DNA of 13,678 bases from Desulfuromonadaceae bacterium. Its GTDB lineage: Bacteria > Desulfobacterota > Desulfuromonadia > Desulfuromonadales > SZUA-540. Of the stretch, positions 6,418-13,577 are shown piece by piece (position 1 is the stretch's first letter; each line of letters opens with the position of its first letter). The notes beneath the pieces were generated by a model, which saw nothing but the letters and a program-made list of their open reading frames with translations, had not been told where the DNA came from and ran no database searches. The stretch spans positions 1 to 13,678 of the forward strand of contig QKGY01000030.1 of assembly GCA_003250235.1 (NCBI GenBank), given 5' to 3'. A program made the translations under genes and the position numbers.

Positions 6418-8940
6418 TCAGGTTTTCTTGACCATTCCATCGCAACGCGCGCTCAGCATCTGACACAGCTCGACGGGGGCCATGGGCTTCGCAAAGTAAT
6501 ATCCCTGTACTTCATGACAGTTGAGCGCGCGCAGAAGTTCCATCTGCTCGACAGTCTCCACCCCTTCGGCGATCACCCGCAAATTGAGATCGCTGCCCAT
6601 CTTGATGATCCCCTCGACAATGGCATCCGTCTCACGGTTCCTCCCCTTGCTTTCCAGGAAAGACCCGGCGATCTTGAGGTGATTGACCGGAAAGCTCTGC
6701 AGATAACACAGGGATGAATACCCGGTTCCGAAATCGTCGATGGCCAGATGCACCCCCATCCTGCGAAGCCGTTCCAGAACGGCAATCGTATGGGCGGCAT
6801 TTTCCATCAGCATGCTTTCGGTCAGTTCCAGCTCCAGATACTGGGGGTCAAGACCCGTGTCCTCGAGAATTCGCTGCACTGCATCGACAAACTCGGGGTG
6901 TTTGAGCTGGTGCGCGGAAAGATTCACGGCTACCCGCATAGGGGGATGCCCCCCCTCCTGCCACGCCTTGTTTTGGCTGCAGGCGGCCCTTAATACCCAT
7001 TCCCCCAAGGCCATGATCAGGCCGGTCTCTTCCGCCATGGAGATGAACTCGCCTGGCAGGATAAGCCCTCTTCGCGGATGATTCCAGCGGACCAGAGCTT
7101 CGAGGCCAACCAGTCTGCCGCTGTGAAGCTCGAACTGAGGCTGATAGACGAGACTGAATTCGTCGTCACGCAAGGCCCGGCGCAGGTTATTCTCGAGCCG
7201 GATCCTGTCAAGGGCCTTTTGTTCCATGTCGCCATGGTAAAACAGAAAACTGTTGCGACCTTTCTCCTTGGCCATGTGCAGTGCAATATCGCCGTTCTTC
7301 AACAACACGTCGGCGACCTCGCCGTCTTCAGGGCCTAATGCGACGCCGATACAGGCTGAAATCACCAGTTCCCGCGTTTCGATGACAAAGGGTTTTGCCA
7401 GACTGTCGAGGACCTTGTGAACAACAGTTTCCGCGTCACGCCGACTGACCATCCCCCTCAACAAAACGGCAAATTCATCCCCGCCGAGACGCGCCACCGT
7501 GTCTTCCTGGCGCACACATCCCTGCAACCGGATGGCGACCTCTTTGAGAACTTCTTCGCCATCCATGCGCCCGTACGTATCGTTGATCCGCTTGAACTGG
7601 TCCAGGTCGAGGACGAGGAGACCTAGCTGCTGGTTTTTGGAAGCGAGGAGCCCGGCAATCTCCTCGGTCAGAAGAATCCGGTTGGGCAACCCGGTGAGGG
7701 TATCGTAAAAAGCCAGCTTACGGATCTTCTGCTCGGCGTTCTTGTGCTCGGTAATATCCACGACCGTGCCGACCAGTCCGCCAAGAGCGCCGTCACGGGT
7801 AAAAAACGGTGCCTTGCGGATAATCATGTCCCGGCAGCGGCCGTCCCCCAAGGGAAGTGAGGTTTCAAAAGCGCGCGCCGTCCTCTCCCGAAGAACGCGA
7901 TCATCTTCCTGCCGGCACAGCTCCTCCCATTCCGGTTTGCACGATTCGAAAGAGGTCTTTCCGACGAGATCCTCCCGACAGATGCCAAAGGTATCCTTCA
8001 GGGTTTCGTTACACCCGAGGTATCGGCCCTGGACATCTTTGAAAAAAATCGGATTAGGGATGGCATCGATCAGGGACTGGAGGAAATGAACCTGCTCCTC
8101 CCGGGCTTCGGATACCTGTTTACGCTCAAGTTCCGACGCCGCGCGAGAGGCAAAAACCTGAAGCATGGAAACGACCGACTCGATATCCGAAACCGGCCGA
8201 CGGGACATCAGGGCCATGGGACCCAACACCTGTCCCTGGGAATCTCGCAGGGGTATGCCGAAATAGCTCTCAACCCCCATGGCATCGGCCAGATGATCGA
8301 GTGGGAAGATCTGTCTCACCCCTTGAGGGTATACCTGCAGGCCCTTGTTCACCACATGTTCGCAAGGAGTGCCCGCCAGGTCAAATTCGATGAAATCGGC
8401 CGGTTTACCATCGACGCAGATGGCCACGGTACGCACCCGGGTTCGGGTGTCATCGACGTACTCGCAGATAAAGGCATGGTCCATATGCAGCGCTTTGACC
8501 AGATGCTGCAGAAGACTGATCATGAACGCTTCGCCGATTTCGGATGAAAACCCCCGGGCCAACTCCACTAGGCTGTCCCGTGCGGCGTAGCACTCCGTCA
8601 TATTGGCGAAAAGCACCAGCAACCGGCCCTCCTCCGGACCGGCAGCCAGTTTTTTCACCGTCATTTGCACATGCTGGCAGCCGTTAGGGGCTTCAATCCG
8701 CTTGTCGTAAAGCGCTTGCTGCTCCTCGGAACTCATGAAGGGTTCAAGCTCTTGCAGAGACACCAGCCTCGTTTCCGGCAATGCGCCCGGCTGCAAGGCT
8801 TTCTGGGAAAGCCCGATCTGTTGGAGAAAGGCAAGCGCCGAAGCATTGACGGTCACCACCTTTCCCTCGAAGCTTAAAAGAGTAGAAGGGACAGGCAATT
8901 CCTCAAAGAGGTCGAGATCGTATGCCGATACATTTTTCAT
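6418..8940 (-). CDS. PAS-GAF-PAS-GGDEF-EAL c-di-GMP signalling protein
   Basis: A cytoplasmic 840-residue protein with no membrane segment. Domains: N-terminal PAS-like (~8-120), GAF (~130-272; TPCEHVVNKG and MGVESYFGIPL), PAS (~284-400), GGDEF (~405-568), EAL (~583-828). GGDEF is at 486-490, with an RxxD inhibitory site RQED at 477-480. The guanine-contact segment reads NDTYGRMDGE (453-462) where the family has NDxxGHxxGD: Arg458 replaces His and Glu462 replaces Asp. The EAL domain keeps LEALVRW (614-616), VNLS, LELTES, DDFGTGYSSL (735-744), AEGVET and QGYYFAKP, but its K-x-D motif reads KIA (756-758), so the Asp is Ala. Either activity may be altered. The ATG at 8940 has GAGAGGG ten bases upstream. 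It is monocistronic by the terminator at 6360-6389, and a possible extended -10 promoter lies at 9013-9021. The GAF/PAS inputs are unknown. Confidence 0.93.
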   Translation of the reverse strand: MKNVSAYDLDLFEELPVPSTLLSFEGKVVTVNASALAFLQQIGLSQKALQPGALPETRLVSLQELEPFMSSEEQQALYDKRIEAPNGCQHVQMTVKKLAAGPEEGRLLVLFANMTECYAARDSLVELARGFSSEIGEAFMISLLQHLVKALHMDHAFICEYVDDTRTRVRTVAICVDGKPADFIEFDLAGTPCEHVVNKGLQVYPQGVRQIFPLDHLADAMGVESYFGIPLRDSQGQVLGPMALMSRRPVSDIESVVSMLQVFASRAASELERKQVSEAREEQVHFLQSLIDAIPNPIFFKDVQGRYLGCNETLKDTFGICREDLVGKTSFESCKPEWEELCRQEDDRVLRERTARAFETSLPLGDGRCRDMIIRKAPFFTRDGALGGLVGTVVDITEHKNAEQKIRKLAFYDTLTGLPNRILLTEEIAGLLASKNQQLGLLVLDLDQFKRINDTYGRMDGEEVLKEVAIRLQGCVRQEDTVARLGGDEFAVLLRGMVSRRDAETVVHKVLDSLAKPFVIETRELVISACIGVALGPEDGEVADVLLKNGDIALHMAKEKGRNSFLFYHGDMEQKALDRIRLENNLRRALRDDEFSLVYQPQFELHSGRLVGLEALVRWNHPRRGLILPGEFISMAEETGLIMALGEWVLRAACSQNKAWQEGGHPPMRVAVNLSAHQLKHPEFVDAVQRILEDTGLDPQYLELELTESMLMENAAHTIAVLERLRRMGVHLAIDDFGTGYSSLCYLQSFPVNHLKIAGSFLESKGRNRETDAIVEGIIKMGSDLNLRVIAEGVETVEQMELLRALNCHEVQGYYFAKPMAPVELCQMLSARCDGMVKKT

Positions 8941-9262
8941 TTGGGAGTTGCCCTCTCAAAACCTGGCACGAAATAGGACATTCCAGGAATCTGAAATCCT
9001 CTCGGGCCTTCTTTTATACCAGATGCAGGAAAAACAAACCAGGACTTTAATTCGTTCTTCCTGATATTGGAGTAAACATATAAATAACCGAAAAGCAGGT
9101 AATCCTGTGCCTTTTTCACCAAGCAAGAGGGATACGGTGCGATTGGCAACGGGACTGCTCAAGTACAAGGTACAGGGACGACTGCCGACAAGGCACTTCC
9201 TTTAAAAACTGTGTAGGTGGGAGAGGGCACGTCGGTAAAATGGTGCGGCATGGGGCCCCCTC
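8941..9262. other. Intergenic region between the GGDEF-EAL gene and the NtrC-like gene
   Basis: About 320 bases with no gene I can support; short leftward frames here lack family features. It holds the leader of the 6418-8940 gene, including a small palindrome ATTCCAGGAAT (8980-8990), and the 3' end of the kinase/regulator transcript. I see no clean terminator after the stop at 9263, and no c-di-GMP riboswitch core. Confidence 0.5.
9013..9021 (-). promoter_or_regulatory. Possible extended -10 promoter of the PAS-GAF-GGDEF-EAL gene
   Basis: On the - strand this reads TGGTATAAA, an extended -10 (TGn plus TATAAA). The -35 region 17 bases upstream is poor, which extended -10 promoters tolerate. 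The start would be near 9006, giving a ~65-base leader. Confidence 0.35.
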
Positions 9263-10696
9263 TTACAACGAGGAACGTCGGCCTTTTTTCAATCTTTTGC
9301 TCAGGGCCTGTGGAGAAATGCCGAGAAGTTTTGCCGCCTCCGCCTGTTTTCCGTTGGCCCGTTTAAGGGCTTCATCAACCAGAAGGGCATCGGCTTCGGC
9401 CAGGGTTGGCAGACGCTTGGAAAAACGCAAAAGAGTATCTCCTCCCCCATTATCGTCCCCGTCTTGCGAATCCACATTCACCGAAAGGTTCTGGTCCACA
9501 GCTTTTCTAAAAGGCTTTAAAGAAAGCTCCCCTGCTTTGTGAAGCGTTACAGCATCAAAAACCATGCCCCTCAGTTCCCGGATATTTCCAGGAAAAGAGT
9601 AATGGTCCAGAAAGGCCAGAAGTTCTTCCTGAATGTCAGGAATCTCTTTTTCAAGCCCCTGGCAGGCCTCCTGCAGAAATTGGTCAAGGAGCAGCGGCAG
9701 ATCCTCCGAACGCTGGCGCAACGGCGGTAAATCCACATGATGCGCGCAGAGACGAAAATAAAGGTCTTTGCGGAAAAGGCCTTCGGCCTGGCGTACTGCC
9801 AGATCCACGTTCGTGGCACAGACGATACGGGCCCGCACCTGTCGTGGTTCATCGCTGCCGAGGGGAAAAAATTCACGCTCCTGCAACAGACGCAGCAATT
9901 TGACCTGCGAAGCCGGGTTCAGATCGCCGATCTCGTCCAGAAAAAGAATCCCCCCGGAGGCTTTCTCCACCATGCCGGAGCGTTCATGATCGGCTCCGGT
10001 AAAGGCACCTTTGTGATGACCGAAAAGCGTATCGGTGAACACATTGTCATCCAACCCGGCAAGATTGACCGCCACGAACGGCCCTTTTGGCGCACTCGCT
10101 TTGTGGATGGCGCGGGCAACAAGTTCCTTGCCTGTACCACTTTCTCCGGTTACGAGGATCGGTTCACTGCTTCCTGCGATGGCTTCAATGTAGCGAAAAA
10201 CAGCCCCCATAATCGGGCTTCGGCTGTGGATGGCTGAAAAGATTTCTGGATTCTGCAGCTGGCCTTGAAGAACCTGGGTTCTGAGCCGCAGATTCTCCAG
10301 GTGCAGCTCGCGCATGGAGAGCGCCTTGCGAACTCCGGCGATCAGACGCTCGGTCTCCGTGGTTTTGACGAAATAGTCGAAGGCCCCCAGTTTCATGCAC
10401 CTGACCGCGGTATCCAGCTGATTCAGACCACTCAGGATGATGACCGGCACATCCGGATGCTCTTCACGCAGGCGCTGCAGGAGTTCTTCTCCGGTCACAT
10501 GGGGCATGGTCAGATCCAGCAGAACGACACCGACGTCCTGCCGGGAAAGGATATCCATAACCTGACGGCTGTCCTGACACGAAATCAGATTGTCCATTCC
10601 GGCGGAGAACATCAGAGTGGTCGACAGGCTGCGCAGCCAGGCCGGCTCATCGTCTACCAGAAGAATTGGCAGGGCTGGGTTTTTCCCCCGGCTCAT
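9263..10696 (-). CDS. NtrC-family sigma54-dependent response regulator
   Basis: A 477-residue transcription activator that, once phosphorylated, should hydrolyse ATP to open sigma54-RNA polymerase promoters. The receiver domain (~10-125) has acidic D15/D16, phospho-Asp61 in LLDLTMP and Lys111. The AAA+ domain (~155-385) has Walker A GESGTGKE (184-191), an intact GAFTGA loop (230-235) that contacts sigma54, Walker B GGILFLDEIGDL (248-259) and arginines in FRKDLYFRL. The Fis-type helix-turn-helix spans ~434-470 (KQAEAAKLLGISPQALSKRL). The ATG at 10696 overlaps the kinase stop as TGATG and has AAGGAG eight bases upstream. The in-frame TTG codons at 10702 and 10699 are less likely starts. It is translationally coupled to the kinase and is probably its phosphorylation target. 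Target promoters are not identifiable here. Confidence 0.94.
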   Translation of the reverse strand: MSRGKNPALPILLVDDEPAWLRSLSTTLMFSAGMDNLISCQDSRQVMDILSRQDVGVVLLDLTMPHVTGEELLQRLREEHPDVPVIILSGLNQLDTAVRCMKLGAFDYFVKTTETERLIAGVRKALSMRELHLENLRLRTQVLQGQLQNPEIFSAIHSRSPIMGAVFRYIEAIAGSSEPILVTGESGTGKELVARAIHKASAPKGPFVAVNLAGLDDNVFTDTLFGHHKGAFTGADHERSGMVEKASGGILFLDEIGDLNPASQVKLLRLLQEREFFPLGSDEPRQVRARIVCATNVDLAVRQAEGLFRKDLYFRLCAHHVDLPPLRQRSEDLPLLLDQFLQEACQGLEKEIPDIQEELLAFLDHYSFPGNIRELRGMVFDAVTLHKAGELSLKPFRKAVDQNLSVNVDSQDGDDNGGGDTLLRFSKRLPTLAEADALLVDEALKRANGKQAEAAKLLGISPQALSKRLKKGRRSSL

Positions 10697-11169
10697 CAAC
10701 AAAGCTCCTTCTTGGAGAAAGGAAGGATCAACAGGGCGGTTGTCCCCTTGCCCGGTCGGGAAGAGAATTCCAGCCGCCCCCCATGTGACTTTACAATACG
10801 GGACGACACGGAAAGCCCCAGCCCTGTACCACCCGATTCACGCCGGGTAGTGAAAAAAGGTTCCATGATATGGGCCAGATTGTTCTCGGAAATGCCCACT
10901 CCTTCATCCCGAACTTCCAATACGGCGTTCTTGCCATCCTCGGTCTGACGGGTCAACAGAGTCACCCCGCGCTCTTTGTCCGGAAGAGCGTGCAAGGCGT
11001 TGACCAGGAGATTGACTACCACCTGTTCGATCTGCTGGGCATTCCCCTGAAGCAACGGTAAGGCTTCGTCCAGAGTCACGGAAAAATGATGGGTCGCCTC
11101 TTTGATGTTGTGGTTGACCAGTCGCACAGCCGCATCCACAACCTTGTTAAGCGCTACGGATACGGACAA
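10696..11169 (-). CDS. Histidine-kinase ATPase-domain fragment (3' part of frame-broken hybrid kinase)
   Basis: About 157 codons encoding a complete HATPase_c domain: N box QQIEQVVVNLLVNALHAL (Asn57), G1 RDEGVGI, F box EPFFTTRR and G2 GGTGLGLS. There is no phosphoacceptor His. The frame is +1 relative to the upstream kinase frame and overlaps its end by 23 bases. The first residues (VALNKVVDAAVRLVNH) are what normally follows the HisKA helix in this kinase type, so this is the missing C-terminal half of the upstream gene. Only a TTG at 11169 or internal GTGs could start it separately, and none has a properly spaced ribosome site. It is therefore more likely part of a disrupted or miscalled gene than an independent one. 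Its stop overlaps the start of the NtrC-like regulator by one base. Confidence 0.8.
   Translation of the reverse strand: MSVSVALNKVVDAAVRLVNHNIKEATHHFSVTLDEALPLLQGNAQQIEQVVVNLLVNALHALPDKERGVTLLTRQTEDGKNAVLEVRDEGVGISENNLAHIMEPFFTTRRESGGTGLGLSVSSRIVKSHGGRLEFSSRPGKGTTALLILPFSKKELC
10705..10710 (-). promoter_or_regulatory. Ribosome binding site of the NtrC-like regulator
   Basis: AAGGAG on the - strand, inside the end of the kinase frame and eight bases before the ATG at 10696. It selects that ATG over the two TTG codons just upstream. Confidence 0.6.
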
Positions 11170-13216
11170 ACTCTTTCAGATCTTCGACGATCCGCTTGAT
11201 GCGCCGGCCGCTGGCCAGGGTATCGGCCAACAGATCAGGCATCAAATCCAGCAACTGCGTATAAGACATGGAACCCATCGAGAAATCGCCGGTCTGCCGG
11301 TAATGGGCGTCCAGCAGGGACTGGATATCCGCCCACGCTTTCTGCAACAAAGAGGCATTGAGGAGAATGACACCATTGGGGTTGTTGATCTCATGGGCCA
11401 CGCCGGCAGCCAGTTCTCCCAGAGCCGCCAGGCGGCTGTTTCTCTGGGACTCTTCTCGCATGCGAATTTTTTCCGTGATATCGCTGGCGAGGGTAATGAC
11501 ATGGATGACCTTGCCGGTTTCGTCTTTCAGGGGAAAGGCCTTGACCCCTCGGATTCTGTCATTGGTTCCGCGAATCACCCCTTCGCTGGCCTCACCGGTT
11601 TCGAAGCAACTCAGAGTCGGGCAATTTTCACACGGCCCTTCCAGATTGTGAATTCGCTGATAACATTTTCCCGGAAGAGGAGCTCGGGTAAACGCACCCT
11701 CGACTCTGTTTTTGTTGCTCCAAAGTATCTTAAAATCCGAATCCAGGAGGCTGATGGTATCGGGGATTCCCTCAAGGACGGTTTGAAACTCCTGAGAAAG
11801 TCTTCTGAATTCTTCCCGGCTCTCCTGAAGTTCAAGCTGCGCCATTTTCTGAAGGCTGATATCCCGGCTAACCCCAATCAGGCCGAGCAGCTCACCATCC
11901 GAACCGTAATAAGGGGATTTCAGGGTATCAAAAAAAACATCTCCGCGCCCAGGACAGGGAAGACACTCTTCGATCCGTTTTGGGATCCTTTCCGCCAGAA
12001 GTTCCTGATCCCACGCCATCACCGACCGGGCCGTTTCACTGGGGAAGAAATCATCGTCCCGTTTTCCGACAATTTCTTCTTCCGGATGACCAAACAACCT
12101 GGCAGTCGCCAGGTTGCACCCCAGAAATCGCCCTTCCCTGTCCTTGAAATAGATCAGGTCAGAAGTCGCGTTGATGACACTTTTGAGCAGGCTGAGGGCC
12201 TGTTCCGCCTTCAACCGCGACGTCTGGCGTTCCCGTTCTGCCTCAAGAGCGCGAATGCCAAAAACCAGATTATCGGCAAGGCGCTGCAGGAGGCTGATCT
12301 CCAAGGTGTCAAAGATATGCCGCTCGGAGGAATAAAGGCTTAAAACGCCCAGCAGGTTTTCCCCGTCCATCAGGGGCAGAGAGAGGGCTGACACCACCCC
12401 CTGGGAAACAACTTCGTAACCGCTGACTCCAGAGGCCAGAGCTTCATCCATATCCCGGACGATAGCCACCCGGCCTTCGCGAATCGCCGTACGGGTAGCC
12501 GGATCGCAGGGAAAGGTCTTATCCGTCCAAACTGAGCGCAATTTTGCGGAACAGCTTTCATTTACCCCTTCCCAGGCAAGGGGACGGATCTTCATATCCA
12601 ATCCCATTTCAAGCTCTCCCACCCAGGCAACCCGGTACCCTCCCTCGTTCACCAGGATCCGGCAAATATCCCGGTACAGATCCTCGGACTTCTCGGCCAT
12701 CATCACGGCCTGGCTGCAGGCGGACAGCATATCGTACATACGGCGTGACCGCTCCAGAGCGGCTGTTTTTTCGGCAAGCAGGCCTTCGACATTGCTGTTA
12801 ATCCTTCGCAGACGGTCTTCGGCCCTTTTCAGACGCAGGATGGAACGGATGCGTGCGATGAACTCGACATTTTCAACCGGTCGGGAGATGAAATCCTCCG
12901 CCCCGGCATCCAGCCCTTCGGCCCGCAGCTCGGGGCTGGACTTGAATGACGTCAGGAGGATGACCGGAACATGTTTCAGGTGTTCGTGTTCTTTAAACCG
13001 CCGGCAGAGTTCGACCCCTCCCATCCCCGGCATCTGACAGTCGAGCAGGACCCCGTCCAGGGCTATGGTTTCACCGATGTTCAGGGCCGTGGAAGGATCC
13101 CTTGCCGTAAGCACTTGGCATTTCGGCAGGTAATGACTGATGATCCGACTCATGATGTCCAGATTGACGGGATTATCATCAACCAGAAGAAGGGTCGGAG
13201 AATACTCCATGGACAT
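11147..13216 (-). CDS. Hybrid sensor kinase REC-GAF-PAS-PAS-HisKA, lacking its ATPase domain in frame
   Basis: A cytoplasmic protein of 689 residues. Domains: receiver (~8-125; acidic D13/D14, phospho-Asp59 in LLDCQMP, Thr89), in which the usual Lys of the KP motif is Arg112 (ISRP); coiled coil (~130-158); GAF (~163-325); PAS (~340-456); a second PAS (~478-583) with four cysteines, C518, C529, C532 and C537; HisKA with His608 in GVAHEINNP. It stops after LKEFVRIRSA, right where the linker to the ATPase domain should lie, and that domain continues in the +1 frame as the next entry. The ATG at 13216 is preferred because GGAG lies eight bases upstream; the open frame reaches an ATG at 13267 with no such site. 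With the downstream regulator it forms a two-component operon. As written it cannot autophosphorylate unless the frame is restored or another kinase supplies the ATPase domain. Confidence 0.88.
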   Translation of the reverse strand: MSMEYSPTLLLVDDNPVNLDIMSRIISHYLPKCQVLTARDPSTALNIGETIALDGVLLDCQMPGMGGVELCRRFKEHEHLKHVPVILLTSFKSSPELRAEGLDAGAEDFISRPVENVEFIARIRSILRLKRAEDRLRRINSNVEGLLAEKTAALERSRRMYDMLSACSQAVMMAEKSEDLYRDICRILVNEGGYRVAWVGELEMGLDMKIRPLAWEGVNESCSAKLRSVWTDKTFPCDPATRTAIREGRVAIVRDMDEALASGVSGYEVVSQGVVSALSLPLMDGENLLGVLSLYSSERHIFDTLEISLLQRLADNLVFGIRALEAERERQTSRLKAEQALSLLKSVINATSDLIYFKDREGRFLGCNLATARLFGHPEEEIVGKRDDDFFPSETARSVMAWDQELLAERIPKRIEECLPCPGRGDVFFDTLKSPYYGSDGELLGLIGVSRDISLQKMAQLELQESREEFRRLSQEFQTVLEGIPDTISLLDSDFKILWSNKNRVEGAFTRAPLPGKCYQRIHNLEGPCENCPTLSCFETGEASEGVIRGTNDRIRGVKAFPLKDETGKVIHVITLASDITEKIRMREESQRNSRLAALGELAAGVAHEINNPNGVILLNASLLQKAWADIQSLLDAHYRQTGDFSMGSMSYTQLLDLMPDLLADTLASGRRIKRIVEDLKEFVRIRSA

Positions 13217-13513
13217 ATCTTTATCTCCGGCGGTTCCCAGACCTATCGCCGGCCGGAACACACGCATTGATCATCCATTCGAACAGATCGACAGAAAAGG
13301 CATTCTGGTGGGGGTAACGAAGCCATATCAGGCGGCACCGATTGAAAACCCCGACGCAATATTCTACACGTTCATATCGTCATCTCTGTCAAAAATATTT
13401 AGCCCTGGACCGCATGTGATTTTCACCGGCACGCCATGCAGGGATCGGCTGAAGCACAGCCTTCCATTGACACCAGGTTTTACAATTTCGCCACTCCAGA
13501 TATTCATCACACA
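13217..13513. other. Leader/promoter region of the hybrid kinase operon
   Basis: About 300 bases between the kinase start and the terminator. A short leftward frame across 13364-13612 is not credible because it runs through the terminator hairpin. On the - strand a TTGACA (13392-13387) and a TAGAAT (13366-13361) are present but 20 bases apart, which is too far for a normal sigma70 promoter. I see no sigma54 -24/-12 element. Confidence 0.4.
13225..13228 (-). promoter_or_regulatory. Ribosome binding site deciding the hybrid kinase start
   Basis: GGAG on the - strand, eight bases before the ATG at 13216. The upstream in-frame ATG at 13267 lacks any such site, and the receiver domain begins only a few residues after the chosen start. 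Confidence 0.5.
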
Positions 13514-13548
13514 TAAAAAAAGACCCCTTCCGTACGAAGGGGTCTTTT
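13514..13548. terminator. Strong bidirectional rho-independent terminator
   Basis: A 13-pair perfect stem AAAAGACCCCTTC/GAAGGGGTCTTTT (13518-13530, 13536-13548) with a five-base loop. On the - strand it is followed by a run of seven T and lies about 30 bases after the stop of the gene entering from the right edge. It insulates that gene from the hybrid kinase operon. Confidence 0.9.
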
Positions 13549-13577
13549 CGTTCAGCAGAGTCCTAAGCGCAGGCCGC

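Noticed and set aside
8941..9005. c-di-GMP (GEMM) riboswitch upstream of a GGDEF-EAL gene
   Set aside because: Expected from genome style, but none of the conserved core segments is present in the leader.
9143..9160. Possible sigma54 promoter on the + strand (GG-N10-GC inside TTGGCAACGGGACTGCTC)
   Set aside because: The invariant GG and GC are spaced correctly, but the rest matches poorly and no + strand gene follows; it is likely chance.
8937..9168. Two ~70-codon leftward frames in the 8941-9262 gap
   Set aside because: They overlap each other in different frames, lack convincing ribosome sites and have no family features; the gap is better read as a leader.
9163..9173. GTAC-N3-GTAC small hairpin as terminator of the regulator operon
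   Set aside because: The stem is only four pairs with no following T run, and it is ~90 bases after the stop codon.
10265..10948. 227-codon open frame on the + strand over the regulator/kinase junction
   Set aside because: It is antisense to the receiver domain and the kinase ATPase domain and shows no family features.
11140..11170. Programmed +1 frameshift of the prfB type joining the two kinase halves
   Set aside because: The zero-frame stop context is GCT TAA C, with no CTT TGA-like slip site and no upstream internal Shine-Dalgarno at the needed spacing. It also would not explain the shortened linker.
11102..12343. 413-codon open frame on the + strand opposite the hybrid kinase
   Set aside because: It lies entirely antisense to well-recognised PAS, HisKA and ATPase-domain coding, its translation shows no family features, and it runs across the frame-break junction. 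It is a codon-bias shadow.
13361..13392. TTGACA and TAGAAT as the promoter of the hybrid kinase
   Set aside because: The hexamers are good but 20 bases apart, too far for normal sigma70 recognition.
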